Positions 13,301 through 28,300 of a stretch of 64,000 bases of DNA are shown in pieces. Origin of the DNA: Puffinus mauretanicus. Lineage: Eukaryota; Chordata; Aves; Procellariiformes; Procellariidae. Both the position numbers and the translations under genes were made by a program. Positions within the stretch are counted from its first letter, which is position 1, and every line of letters begins with the position of its first letter. Location: NCBI GenBank assembly GCA_023333565.1, contig JAJKFH010000102.1, forward strand, positions 1,736,001 to 1,800,000. The letters are read 5' to 3'. Under the pieces are notes generated by a model. That model saw only the letters and a list, made by a program, of their open reading frames with translations. It searched no databases and had not been told where the DNA came from.

Positions 13301-16300
13301 TGGTCCTCAGATGTGCTTGCTGTCTCCTGGTGTGCAGACTGATTGAACAAAAGGTCACTGCACAGAATTTACAGCAGAAACCAAACTAAACAGTGCGCCT
13401 TGGGGGGGGGTCCGATGGATGAACATTTTTTTTAGATATATTGCACATAGAGCTAAGAAAAAGTTGTTGGACTAACAATTCTGGAGGGCAAATACTCTAT
13501 CTGGGTACAGCACATGCGAGTGAGAGCCAGCTTCCTGTACACTGTCCCATCAAGAAATCTTCGTGCTGATCTGGAGAAAGGAGCCTCTAGGCATGAGAGA
13601 AAAGTTGGCTCTCTGTAGCCCATTCAGTCCTCAGTTTTTCTGCTAAGAATATTGACAGTGAAACTAGTTTTATTTTTTGCCAGCTGGCATGGCAGCTTTT
13701 GTCCACTGAGAACTGGATATAAAACTTCAATTCTTCTGAGAGAGGCTGTCAGGTCCGTATAATCTCTGAGGGATCTAGGTTGGTGACCATCAAGATGCAA
13801 AGGCTCCATGACCTGTTGCCAGTCTAGTGGATCATCCAGTCCTTGTGTTTCTGAAGCAGCCTAAGAGCTTCTAGTAGTGAATGATTTCCCATGTGCTATA
13901 CAGAAACCACACATCACCACATCCAACATCTCTTGCTTTATGCTCATGGTTCTTCCTACAGGCAGAGGAATGATTTTTCAGTCATGCCCATGGAAGAATG
14001 ACTAGTGACTTTGCTGTGCAAAATAACAAATTGCATTATCTCAATCTTACCTTATACCGTGGAGCAAGTTTTAACAACTCCCTCAGCGGTACATCAGAGC
14101 CCACCACACCCAGGAGAATGCCATGAGATCGCTTAAAAACAAAGGAGAATCCATTTTCAGAAGCAAAACTTTGGTAGCTCGCTACCTGAATACACGATTG
14201 CCTTCCTACTAGTCTCTCGCATGTTCTCTCTAGGCTTGTATGAATATATTCGTCTAAAACCAACCAACATACCTCAAAAAGTCTCAAGGAGTTGCTCCAG
14301 TGTTTATGGAGAGGAACATTTCTACTCAATACTAGTCAGCATTTCTGACTATGATTCAGAAGTAGCATAAAATCATGACAACAAGTTTTGAGGGCAAAAC
14401 CCTGCATTCAGTATGTGTAAATAACTGTAAGGGTAAGGCAACCATGCAGAACAGCATGGATCGGTTGATAACTTGGGCCAACAAAACCAAACGTCAAATA
14501 CAAAATTGTTAACCTAGGAAAAAGGAATGCAGGAAATCCCCACGAAATGGGGAACAGGTTGTTTAATAAGCATCTGGGGAGCATGATGGAAAAATGAAAC
14601 ACAGGCTCCCACTGCAGCGCTGTGCTAATACAGGTTAAGGTCAGCCTCAAGTGGAGAAGGCAGACAATTGTTTGTAGGACCTGGATGAAGAGTTTATCCC
14701 TTATTCAGCAACGGTAAGGTACTGTCCACCATTCTAAAAGGATGCTGAGAAACTAGAAATGGCACAGAAAAGAGTGTCGAAAGGGTTTTCAAAATCCAGA
14801 GGAAATGCCCTTATCAAAGACACATAAATTGTTCAACCTTTTTATCTTATCAAAAGATAGACAGGTTTGACTTTATTGCAGTGTGGAAGATGCTTCCCAG
14901 GAGAAGATACCAAAGGGTACAGGCTTTTTAATCTAGCAGAAAAAGCCATTACAGCAGGAAGGTGAGGCCAGACAAGTTGAAATTGGAATTTAGACACCAG
15001 TTTTTAACAGAGAGTGAGAAACCACAATGGAGAGCTCAGGGCTGGATGCCTTTCTTCAATGACACTTTTGCCAAACACAGGTTATTGGGCTCACAAAGGA
15101 CCGTCTATATGAAATGTAAAGGTCTGCAATAAAATGCACAGACTAGACAAGGTAATGATCTCTTCCAGCCTGAAACTTTATGGGTCTGTGAATTAGGCTA
15201 GGTTTGAAAATGGAAGGGATGAAACAGGGACAAGTATCATATTTAAGGGATATTTTGAAGAAATAGTATTCAGAGGAAATGACAGACTATCATTTTGTCA
15301 CATAAATTATCAGCCGCACATCCTGCCAGAGGTCTACCGCAGTCCCTAATGGCCAGCTCTTCTTTCAGAGACCCATTGGCTTTAAAACCCCGCAAAGGTC
15401 CGCTGCATCCTTTCACCTCTGCTGGCTGGGAGCAGAGCGAAGCCCGCGTTGCACTCACCGTCTCATTCTTTTTGCTGAAGACTGGCATAGCCACTGTTGT
15501 CATGAGCAACAGACTTTGAGCCTGAGATGCAAAGAGCTGCCACGAAACAACAAGCCATGTGTTAGCAAATGCAATACCACAGATAACCCAAACGAAAGGC
15601 ACTGGAATTCCCAAGGACCCCAGATGTTGATTACAATTAGCCACCTCCTTGCCTCCCACACCCCTCTAAAAACAGATGGCAGCACTTTTCAATACTCTGT
15701 ATCCAAGAGGATCGTGGGATGGATGCTTGCTCGTGTGGGGTGATGAGGATGGGATGAAAGCCAGTGAAATATGTTGAAGCAGGAGAAATTAAAGAGCTGT
15801 TTTAATGAAGAGACCGGAATCTATAGAAGTGGTGGCACAATTTATATCCACCATGCATTGGGAGCATAGACATGAGCACTTATGCAACGAGTGTAAAAAC
15901 CACCAACACAAGGAGCACAGAATAGAGAAAAGCAACAGAAATATGAGCAAAATCACAAACAAGATGTCATCTATATTGCAAACACATGAATACCACGAAT
16001 GAGAAACACCACAGGCAAATATTTAAAAGGCACAAATACACACAAAGCCTGCTTATATTACTTGTTACTATATATACTTAGGAAAAACAGAGACAAAATC
16101 ATGATCCAAACAGATACAACATGGTGAGCTATCTCTGCAGGGGATACAGGACGTGCACGCGTAATGGGGTAACAGATGCCCCCAGTATTGCAGAAGACAG
16201 ATGCTCTAAAAACACACATGAAAGGAGGTAAACCAGGCAAGACACATGCAAAGGAGTCTCCCAAACATGCCTAGCTATCAAAACGACCTAATCCCTCGAT

Positions 16301-19300
16301 GCCAGTAGCATCCTCCTTCCGTCTCTCATTTGGTCAAGTGGCAAGGCAAGAAATGACCTCCTGCCTCCATTACTGTACACGCTAGGAGCCATAAAGGAGC
16401 CAGTCAATAATTATGCAGTTGCTTGATGGAGATTTGAGCCTGGTATCTTGACTTACTGGTCTGGATGATTCTGTGTGGAAACTTCCCATTCACAGCAACA
16501 CTCACACCAACACACAGCAAGTAAACTTCTCCGGCACTTACTGGACATATGGAAAAAGAGATCCGGTGAACTAGGCTACAGCACAACACAGACACCCCTA
16601 CCTACTCTGAACCAACAGCACAGCACAGCTCTCCGGTACATCCAGCATTTCCTCTCCTCTTCTTGCCAGTATAAGAGGGCTCCTTCAGTGCTGCAGCCCC
16701 CACCCCCCTCCAGATGTACAGGCCAGCTGTGGCTGTGAGCGCTGGCACTGACACACCAACCGGCACAAGGGAAACAGCACGCTCACAAAACACAGGGGTG
16801 CATTTACCTCCTCAGACTGTGGCAGCTAGTGAGAGACATGGATGAACAGATGAATGAATACATGAATGGAGGAATGAATCAAAGATGGGAGAGGTTGGGG
16901 CAGAGGAAGAGAATGGCAAGCCAAGCCAAGAGGCAAGAAAAGAGATGCAGCAAAAAAAGTGCAGCAAACAAATCCCCGTGGCTGCCTCGGGAAGCGTGAC
17001 ACCATACACCAGTGCCAGGGGTGGCATGCCTGCTAAGAGAATAAACTTGCTGGGTAGTTAGTAGCATTTCTGGAGGTTTTGCTTAGCACACTCAAGTACC
17101 ATGTCCCCAGCTCTCACTTGGCACAGCTCCTGCACCAGAAGACATCCCCACGTCATCCTCACAGAGCTAGCGTGCCACGGCTGCAGCCTCAATGGTCAGC
17201 CACAGCACAGGGGTGGGGGACGCTCCCTTCCCACAAGAGTCTCCTGAGTATAACATCTATGCACCATGATGGTGCAAGCCTGGCTGCCTTGGAGGTATTT
17301 CTTGGGGTTTGTGTGGTCTTGAGCACAGCATCGAGCACCGCTATGTGTGACCCAGACTTCCACATTTCCTGCTGCAAAGCTAAGCTCAGTACCCCTAGTT
17401 TTACTCCAGCTCAGAGAGTTCAGGTTCTCACTGTGGATCTTAAACACGAAAACTGTGGGTTCTCCCCAGGGCTGTGGCAGACACCCTAAGGCTGCTGCTG
17501 GCCAGACCAGAGCCAATAACTTCAGTCCCACAGTGGGATTGTGCACAGAAAAATTCTCAATGTTTCTAGAAGATTTTTCCCCTCAGATAGGATAAACAGT
17601 CCTGAGACCTCAGGTTTGTTTCTGGAAGAGGGAGATCTGACTTCTGGTCAGCTCTAGCTGTCACAGTTATGCAGACACTTCTCTGGGGTGAAGCGTGTAG
17701 AAAAAAAAGCTTTATCTCTCTGAAAACACAGAGAGCCCCAAAAGAAGGTCTGTAACTTTCTCTTTCTGCAATATAAAAAGGGATGGAGGTGGAGATTGAG
17801 GAACGTCTTCTATTTGGGGAAGGGCAGGGGAAGGCTCCTTCAGTGGTGGTCTACTCCTTTGTCCTTCCCTTCACTCCTTTGAATTTCAAAGCTGCCTTGG
17901 CAACACAACACCATAATAGCACCTGCTCGTGGTCCAAATGTCCTAAGTCTTCCCGTAGGGCAGGCCTGAGACAAAGCAAGGGGTTTTGGGAGTGCTGACT
18001 GTCTGGTCCTTTGCGATGTGTCCTTCACCCGCAGGGCTGAGCACAGGGCTGCTGCGGTGACGTTAGGTCTTGCTAGCTCAAGGGACGAAAGAGTGAGCCT
18101 GCTTCTCAAACTGAGATCTGTATCTCTGAGTGGCAAGCAGTATGCATTTAGCTACTGGGCTGGAGGAAATAAATCTCTGTGACCCGTATCCTGAGCTGTA
18201 AATATTCTTTCCTGTGAATAATCCTTTAGAAGGTAACCTGCTTTCACAGAAGCACTACTTAAGTCATGCTGTGCCTGTGTGATTAGTCCTGGGCTCCTGG
18301 GTCACTGCAGATTCAGACCTGAGTCTGTATACACATCTCAACTCCAGGAGTGAGCAGAAAAGAAATATTGTCTGTCTCAGCAGAGCCAAAGACCCATATT
18401 TCTATCAATCAACCAACTCCTGGTTTTACATAATTTTCAGAATTTTATTTAGAATCTGATACACACAAGATATTTAGATGGGAAGCTGGGAAAAGTTATA
18501 TGCCTAACATACAAGCTAGGTGTCTAACACCTTTGCCATTTTGGCCCGCAGGCCCTACTGTTTGCTGAATAAAGACTTGTGCTGTAGGTCCTTACCGCAC
18601 TGTCCATGTAGGCTTCAGTCCAAATAATGTCATGGTCGTGGTTGATGACCATGGGACGGCTGAGCACATGCAGGTACTCCATCACGTTCTCCTGGACGTC
18701 CGCCAGTGTGGAGATCTGAGTGTAGTACCCTTCATGGAGAAACAGAGATGTGAGTCACACTGCTAACGCGTCTTCTGTATTTTTAAATGAGTGTCTGTGC
18801 AAAGCTAGAAAACTAGATGTCAAAGACTGTATCTACCCAGATGGTTTATCTGCTCTTTACAAAAAGTACCTTGACATGCCTTGTGTCCACAAGCTTCTGT
18901 GGACACACGTTTCTGTGGAAATCTAGATTTTCAAAGCACTGGCTCTGTTCTTCTCAAAATACTGGACCAATGCTCAGGACCAGAGTCTTGATATAACCAG
19001 AATCATGCCAAGCAGATGTAAAATGTTGCTTTGGGTCTTAGGCAAAACTGTCCACTAATCAGGCTGCCTTTGGCCCTGAAGGCCAAACATGCAAACAAAG
19101 TATTCCACCAGGCTACCCACTTACCCTGCCCAATTTTATATTAAGCCCAAACTGCCAACTTCTCTTCCAGATTTTTTCCAGCACTCTCCTCTTCAGTCTG
19201 CCTAGCTTTACACCCAAGGATGGTGACTACTTCCATCTAGCCATTGGAAGCAGTACTCAAAAGCGCAAGTTACCTTTTTCCAGAGCTTTGTCCCTGCAGA

Positions 19301-22300
19301 CGGATCCAATAACAGTCTAACACTACAACAAGGAGTACCGGAGAAGAATGTTTTCAAGTATCAAAAGGTCATCAAAAGTAGCTGCTTAAGTGGTTATAAA
19401 TGCTAACACAGTGTAATGTCACGAGGACTCCTGTCCTGCTTCTCACCACATGGAACTGATTGGTTGTACTTGGCATAGGACGGAGTACGTCAGATAGATG
19501 GAAAACTTTTGTTATCACCAGGAAAACACTGCCATGTGAAAGGGCTCATGATCTGATAAGCTTTGTGGTGTGGAAACAGATTTAGTGTGCTTGAAAACAA
19601 GGACTACAAGGGCTATACAATGTGTTGAAACAGAAGAGCCTAAATCAGTGAGCCTTCTGCAGAGCTCAAGTCTGGTAAGTGAGAATTCAAGTGCAAAGAG
19701 CATATTTTTGTTCTCCGTTAGGTTATTCAGGAGAATCCATTCTCACATTTTATGGTGAACAAACAGCACCATGAATTCCCTGTCACTAATCTCACGGCTG
19801 AATATGCAATCTGAAATCCAGGTTTTTGTTTCATCTAACAAAACCTAAAAATGTTATGAGTGATTCATAGTGCTAATAGACGAACATTTGAGCCTTGAAC
19901 ATCCCCAGCTCACAGCTCACATTCTGCAAGCCAGCTACTCGTCTGTCAATTATTTTCAGTAGCAAATGCACCCATGCTTTTTGTAGTCTGCTGGAGCCAC
20001 TGCTCAGACAGGAAAAGAGTCGATATACCTAGCTTGTCAGCCCCCAACTTCAGTCTTCTCTTCCTTTCCCTGTTTAAGAAGGATACTGATGTAGCAAGTA
20101 TTGCTGACTGTCTCCAGACACACTGAGGCCAAGTCATGCCCAAACAGGGAAGACTTTTTTTTTCCTCTCTTCTTTTACCCTTGCAGACTCTTATAGGACT
20201 AACTGGACTTTTTAACTGGCCCCAAATGCATAGAGGTGACTCACCTACTCTGAATGGATTTTCCCATTCATGCCATTTCATGCCAGCTAGAGAGAATATT
20301 GGTTTTGGGGTGGGATTAACAAGCTATTCTGGTATCTCAGTGAAACCACTGGCACACAAAGAATTTGGCCAGGATATAGGGGTTAACCTGCAGATCTTGT
20401 GAAAAATGCTGTAAAATCTTTAAAGAAGAGATGCCTGTTTTACATCTCAGCCAAATGATGTCAGGCTTTCTCATAGAGCTTTAGACAGATTGTCAAAAGC
20501 CAGCAACTGGGACACAGTAAGCACAGGGACTTAGGTGGACTACAGCCAGCATGAATCTCGGTCATAGTGTCCCTTGGCACCGTGACAGGAAAATGTGGTG
20601 GCTCAGCACGGAGGACTTGTGTTAGTTGGACACAGGCACGCTTCACGTGGACTAGCAGGGTCTGCTTTTTCCTTAGGTGGTCTTCCAGCCAAGGGCTCAT
20701 GGGCCTCAGCTGTAGTGGGGAAGACTTAGAGGGGTCCAGGGCCCCGTGGCTGCAGCCCACGTGTGATGTGTGTGTTTGGGGATGGGGAACCGTTCCCACA
20801 CAGCACCTTTGTTATTGCAGGCGATCCATTTCACGTTGGGGGCAAAAGTGACCTCCCGTCCAATGAGGTAAGTGAAAACCCGGACCTGGGAACAAGAAGG
20901 CAAAGACAGAAGGATTAGGCTGTATTGCGCTACCAAATCCAAATGGCCGAGGTTTGGCATCCTGCTATACACTGGTGTGAATGCCTGCTTTGGTGCATAG
21001 CAAAAGCTCTGCCTTCACACAGAGACAGGAGCCTCTTGCTCCATTTGTTTCACATTTTGTGGGCTGGAACTTCATTTCCAATTACAATAAGCCCAGAAAG
21101 CCAAGTAGCACCCGGGATCATCTGAATAACAAGGCAGAATTGCAAATTCTGTTTGATTTTATGATAGCAGCTCTGCCAGGCACTCAGCAACCACATGCAG
21201 AGAAGTTTATAGCTCTCAGGAATCCTTTACCCTGGGGAACAGCTGGCCGCATGAATCATTTAGAGAAAGCTTCACCATTTCTCTTGTGTTTGACCAACAA
21301 CAAGAGAGCCAAACCTGAAATAAACTGCTTTAACAGCCCCATGCTCTGGTCTCTCAGTAGCCTACTTCTCTCCCTTTGTGCATTGCTTCTAGCTGGGATG
21401 AGGTAAACAAATAAATCAGGAGGGTTTAGGATGAGCCGTAGTCTACTCCACTTTCACGGTCTGCTCTGCTAGTACAAGCCTGTAATCACAGACTTCAAAG
21501 TAAATAGGGCTGGAAGGCACCTAGAGAGGTTGTCTGGGCCAATCCCCTGCCCACCATAATAACTGGTAATAGCCAAACAGGACCAATTATTAACAGTTCT
21601 GGATGGGATTAAAATTCTTTGCAAAAGTTTTTTTGTTATTTTAAAATACTCAGCTCAGTCTTTATCATCTTATCAGGAGAATGTTTTGATTGCCCACACT
21701 TTCAGAAGATAAAGTATACGAAAAAAAATCTTCACTGACCTACAGATATCCATTTGTGATCCTACCACCTCTAAAATCACCGCAGCAGGCTCCTGCCTAG
21801 CTGCTTCGTTTTGTGTTTACAGCGGGATGCATGTGGGTATTGGAGGATGTGAACGCCCCGCTCTGCCCGTCGTCTGGCTCATGCTCTTCTATTCCCACCA
21901 TAGCAGGAGAGCACCTTTCCTCGCTCTTTCTATTTACCACTTCCCAGACAAACCTTCCGATCTGGCCAGTTGTATTTTTCAAACACAGCTTCATAATCCT
22001 CCACTGCTCCGTCTGTGATCAGCATGATAGCTTGGTTACACAAGCCTCCTTGACCGGCATCTCTGAACTGCGAACAGAGAGGAAGAGGGTTAGTTATCTC
22101 AGCACAGGCCACTTCTGTGTAATTGCAGTGTATTTATTCATGATGGGCCAGATCCTGACGACTTCTTGCAAATCTCACACTATGCTCAGAAAGAACTCTG
22201 CTTAAATAAGGACTGTGTTTGTATAATGCATGTATTTTTTTTATTTATACAGCCCTTCCTAGCACATGTGGACACAGGAGGCTTTACTGAAGTAAAATAA

Positions 22301-25300
22301 TACGGAGAAAATAAGTGCTGTGGAGGGTGTGATTCCCTGCTGCCTCACGTCTTACACAGTCGCATTCGTTTATGCAAAATGACTATAGACTGACCATAAA
22401 CACTGCAATTCTGATTTGACAGCAATAACTGTCACTTTTTATGGCAGAAAATGTGAGAGGAGGGGGAAATCAGACTCATTATTTCAGGATAAATCCATCA
22501 GTCTGCCAAAAAAGAGCAGAGGAAGGCAGGAGCACATGAAAAGAGAAGGCTGCTGCCATCAGAGCTGAAACAGGTTATGAATGTGCCAGATAGAAAGGCC
22601 ATACACTGTAATGACAGATGATCTCTTATCTGTGCGTAAGTGATATTTAGGGTAGAGTGGAAGTATGCTGGGACTCTGGTACAAACGTTGACGTGCTCCC
22701 AAGGACACATGGAGAGGTGTTGAACGGGCGTGCTCCTGCAGGCAAGCCAGACCCTGCTGTTCAGCCGGGAAGACCAGCCTTCAAACGCCGCTCGTCTCAT
22801 GCTCCCGCAAGCAGATCCATTTGCCTCTCATGCCCTCAGGTGCACCGGCTCTAGAGAACCAAGCGCCTTATGCAGCCCCAACACAGGTGTTGAATTAGCA
22901 GTCACCAGAGGAGGTAGCAGAGGACACCAAGGCACAAAAATGAGCAGCTACTTTGCTGCGGCTCCTAGCTCAGTGTCAGTATGCACTTCTCCTTGCACAG
23001 CATCGCACCGCTTCTACGCTCTGAGCAAGGAAAAGTCTAATCAACGAAGGCGGATACAGAAACTGATGCAGAGTAAAAAAATATGGAATGAGGAAGATGT
23101 GACAACCCTGCACAAGAGATTAATGAGAGGCAATGGCATGAGATGGAGAGCATACAGGAGACTAATTGAAGGATAACCAAGGTTATATCAAACACAGCAG
23201 CAATTTTAAACTGGAGAGGGTAGTTATATCTTATAAATGAGGAAAAAGGTATCCAAGTGGCAAGACTAATTGCATGAAATAAAAGCAAGCACTGGATGGG
23301 AGAACAAGAGCACAGGGTGTGAACTGGGACTTTTTGGATGTTTTAGGATTCAATTCACAAGTCCCTTCTGGTTTGTTAATGCTATGCTAGGACAGAAAAC
23401 AAATGTCTTTGCCAACACGGATGGTACTGTGGTTTCACTGCTGATTAACATCATGACCATCGATACCTGGAAGCCAGCTCCAAGTCCGGATTTCCCCAAT
23501 CATTTCACCACTCCTACAATTACCTCTGTGATTGTCCCTTATTCTGAAATTACCAGGTTCAGTGCTAATATCACCATAACATCTCTTTCCACCACCGTTT
23601 ATGTTATCCTTCAACATTACTCTTAGTATCACTGAAGTACCTGTTACTCTACTGCAGTAAGCATGGATTCAACAGCTTCTGAATGACCACACGTATGAAC
23701 CCATCTCTCCCTGTTTCATGACAATCCATTACTTGTATCACTGACCAGAATCTGTACAGATGATCATGAGAGAGAAGGGTGATGTAATAGGGTCATTTCT
23801 AACTAGCTGTTCTCAGGCAAAACGTCCATGTGAATTACTGAATCAGGATGAGGTGGTTGGGCATGCTCCTTCACTTTCATATCACCAGAGCAGCACATTC
23901 AGATAGGAGACAGACTGTAGCTCTGCTGCTATGGTCATGCCAACCCAGCAGTGGGGATCTCCCATGTCTTTCTCTACAGAGTCCCCAAGGTCTGACATTT
24001 CCAGTGGTCCAAAAAGCTTCTACACCTTGTACCATGGAAAAAACCATCAGTGCCAGCTACAGGGTAATTGGAGCTCCAGGAGGGGTCAGAGCACACTTGC
24101 CCCCTGCTCAGGAGACTCAGGGCAAAGGCTGAGGGTGCACAACAGGAACAAGCACAGGATGCTCTTAGGTGCAAACGAAAGGGGAAAACAGTTGACAGCC
24201 GCATGGGATTCTGCTGCAGGCCATCAGGTAGGAAAAAGGCAAGGAGTCTCAAGTGAACTATTCCTAGGACAGAGGTCAACTGCGTGCAGATTAGTAGAGA
24301 GAACAGCTAGTGTGAGCGACCAGTAGGGAGGCATAGGGTTACGATGGTGTGGGAGATGCTGTCAGAATGAGGTTCAGATAACAGACATGTGAACCTTGTA
24401 GTTACGAAAGCAGCTTATTCCAGACTGTTGCAATCTACAAAATGTTTTGTTTAGACAATTATTAAATTAACACTTAATTAAGGTCACCCACCATTTCATC
24501 AAACTACTTAAGACATCTCTTTATGTAGCTTACTTCAGACCTCATAATACTGAGATACCGAGAAATTAGATGCTGTATCAGAACCAGCAATCTCCTAATT
24601 ACAGGAGTAGATGATATTTTCAACAGGGAAAATGAGATCATCAGTGTCATAGAAATAGAGATTAAAAAGACAGATTTAGAAAACAAATGAACAAGAGGTA
24701 ATCCCTGATTTTTAGGTCCTTTTGTGGCTGGCTGCAGCTGTAGCAAATGATCTGACAGCATTCACATCAAGCTCTGAGCATAATTCCCTGCTCTGACTGA
24801 AGTCTTAGGAGCGTGAAAGAAGGGTAGATGAGGAACAAGATGTCCACAGAACAGATGTCTGAAGAGATGTGGGCTAGAGCTGCGGTCAGTGAATGAGGCG
24901 CGGAGCTACATATTCTCCTGCATAACTTTGGTCACGTTGCCAGGAGTAACAGGCACGATCTAATTAATTCAGGGTCATAGTCTCTTGTACTCCCTTGTTT
25001 GCTCATTGCCATTTACTTTGCAGTTGTAGCCTGGCACAGAGTTACTAGTGAAGCAATAGGAACATCAGCATAGCTCAGTGATGCACAGGCATGCATACTG
25101 ATTATATACACATCTGGCCAGATGACTGAGCAGCCCCTCTCCGTCTCCTCCTGCCGCATTCTTATGCGGACCTGCCTCCAGAGTGGGCTCCAGAATTACT
25201 GAAAATTCAAACACAGTGGAAAGTGTCCCATGGGTAGAAAACTAGCAGTAGAGAAGGAAACAGAAAGCCGGTGAAGAAGAAACAAGAGATGGCATTAAGC

Positions 25301-28300
25301 AAAACGGCATAAACTGGTAAACAGGAAATCCTGAGCTTTGCATATCCTGAAAAATACGCTGCAGAATCCAGGTCCATAAAAATACGAGTGGAATCACGAA
25401 AAGATTTATAAACGTTCAGAGAAGAAGCAAGAAAGGGAATAAAAAGAGTATGTTGCCAGATGATAAAAACCAGAGGGAAATGGTCAGGCAGAGATGCTTT
25501 ATAGCCTCCATACTTCATCATCAAAAGGACAATATTGTAATGGCAGGGTACACGCTGAAGTGATAAGAAACAAAGAAAAGAATGAATGAATTACAGGCAG
25601 GGTCAGAAAGTGGTAGGGTTAAAGAAAAAGTTAATTGAAAGCATTTGAATAATCTGTGCTCAGCAGGAAGGGTAAGAATTGCGGAAGGTGTTGCTGAACT
25701 ACTTGCCTCATGGGCTGAGACCTGACTGGGACTGTATGACATCCCAAAGGACGAAGAGGGAATCAACAGAAAACACATGTTATAAGAAGGAAGGAAATGA
25801 GATGGGTAACTTGTCCTTAAACATCTAGCACGTTGCTAGAAAAATTAGTAACACTGGCCTCTTGTGAGTGCGCAAGTGAAATGCTTCCTCACCCAGGTGG
25901 GGCATAAGAGGCCACAAACTCCTTTGATTACTCACATCAGCAGACGGGTTCATTCTTTTTATTACACCAGTTTGCTCAAGTTACACAGAATTTTACGTCT
26001 CATGAAATCCAGTTTGTTACCAGTTTCACCATTTTTTTCACCTATCGCCATTTTGGAGTGACCTACTCGTAATTAACCTCAAAATTTATGTAATTTCTGA
26101 GTTCAGCAGTGAGTCAAGGCACCATTAAACCAGCTTGGTGTTAAGAGGAGACATCGTTCCAAGGTGGACTTAGAGAGCAGAACTTGGGGTTTCTTTTCCT
26201 CCACAGGGTCAGAAAAACATCAGCTTTCAAAATACCTACTTAGTCTGAGTGGATCCTGAGAGAGGAGGACCCATAAGAGTCACAGATTTTGTACTATCTA
26301 ATCCTAAAAGATTCATATATAACAAATATGTGAACATATATATGTATGACTCTCTCAGGATTAGGGATGTGTGTTTGCATATGTATATATGTACACACAC
26401 ATATTTGGCACGTCTATAAAAATATTTAAATATCTTTACAATTGATGTACATTGGAAAGGATAGTCAGAGGCTCAAATACCGAACAGGAGGCTGAACACA
26501 GGCTGGAGAGGAATATCACAGAGGCAGATCAGCTGGATAGGAATTAACAATGTGACAGTGTCTGAAGAAACGTAGCTGTTGTCTTACATTGTGTTAAGAG
26601 GACTATGAGTGTGTAAAACAAGGAAGGTAATTATTCTGCTCCGCTTAGCACTTGATAGCTCTCAGCTGCAGCACTTACGTACTGGTGGGAGGATGGTGTT
26701 TCAGGGAAGGCAGGCAGCCTGGAAGCAGCCCTGAGCAGAGCAGCGGCCAGAACAAAGGGGTATAAATCCTACAGGAAGAGGACGAGACGACAAGATGTGC
26801 AAAGCTTGTTGAAACAAAGAAGAGAAGATGGCAGTGAGATAGACTAAAACTTGATAAACAAGAAAAGAGCTCAAAAGATAGCACTTGACGCCTGAGAATT
26901 TTGAAGCACTTTATAAATGTATGCTTAAGACCATGGTTTCCCTGGGATGCATATTTTAGTGAAACCACTTGGTGTGTGGCTAAATTGAAGTAGAGAGTTT
27001 AAGTGGTTTATTGAGCATGGCAGAGAGGAGCAGGGGAGGCTCTGGCTAACTGTTCTCCTGAAGCTGTTCTGCAAATTGCATCATGGATTAAAATATGCCC
27101 TGTTTACCCCAAAACATAATAGAGGAAAACAAAGACGGTGAGAGATCGTGCTCTTCTTCAACCCCTTTCTGCTACTCATACCTTATTGAGTAGGTGTCGA
27201 CTGGGCTATTAATTCTACGAGCAATTGGACTGAGGAAAATTACCAGGGAAATTTTGCAGTCACTTTCATTATAGATATCATTACTGGTTGTCTATTGTAA
27301 TCAGCAAAGCCTGTTTCATCAGTGTGATGTAGCAATTTTCATTTTCATTCTCTTGCATATGCTCCTGTGAACAATAACAGGACAGCCTGTGAGGAATGGC
27401 TACAATCACAAGCTGAGAATGTGAACTTTGTCTGACGGGAAGGCGGTGGCTAATTCCACCAAAGCTCCCCCTTCTGCCTGCATGGCTGCAGCAGCACAGA
27501 TTTGTTTCGGGGCACACTGATGGAAACCCCTTTCCTCCCCTATTACTGATAGAGATCTAAGCAGCTCTAAGAGAAGATTTCAGAGAGTCCTTAAAGCACA
27601 GGACCACTTGGCAGGTGGTACCCTTTTGCCTTAAACTGTGGTACTTGCAGAGCCTGGGATCCTCCAGCTGGTGATATCAAGGCACTCTCTAGATGAGCCC
27701 TTACCAGGGAAGCTACATTTTGCTGCAGGACAACACACGTGTTTCTACACTTGCATGCCTGTGTATGTGCAGCTCCTGGCGCTGCCACGTGTGCACTGAG
27801 ACACAACCTCTGTCTCTTCTGAATGTCACCAGGCAGACAGAAATCCTGGGGTGAAACTGCAAAGTGACTTGCAGGAGGTCCTTCAGGCCTCTTGCTGCAC
27901 GTGCAGCCGTCCCACAGCTGGCTGCCAACACGGCTCCCAGCTGATGGCTTCAGTGACCTTGGACTGAGGTCCCATTTTGCTAAAGAGGAGGCAATCGTGG
28001 TCCATGCTACAGTGAATGACGCAGCGAGAAAGCTGCAACCAGTGTTACTGGGAAAGGAAATCTGGGTAGAAGAGATATATAGCCCTGTTTCACACCTTTC
28101 TTTGACAACAAAGTTACTGTTTCTGAACTCCTGTTTCATGGACAGCAATTTCTAAGATGCAGAGAAGTGTGACACCAGCAGTCACTGAGACAACAGCCAC
28201 CTTTCCTCATCTGCAGATGCTTAAAGGAAAGATGCTCAAATGCCTGAGTCAGTTGTTCTCTCCCCAGATCTGAGGTGAGAACGAAAAGCATGAGGGAAGC

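Noticed and set aside
27591..28148. 185-codon minus-strand frame in intron 10
   Set aside because: No recognisable domain, and an alternative exon inside the VWA domain would disrupt the conserved join between exons 10 and 11.
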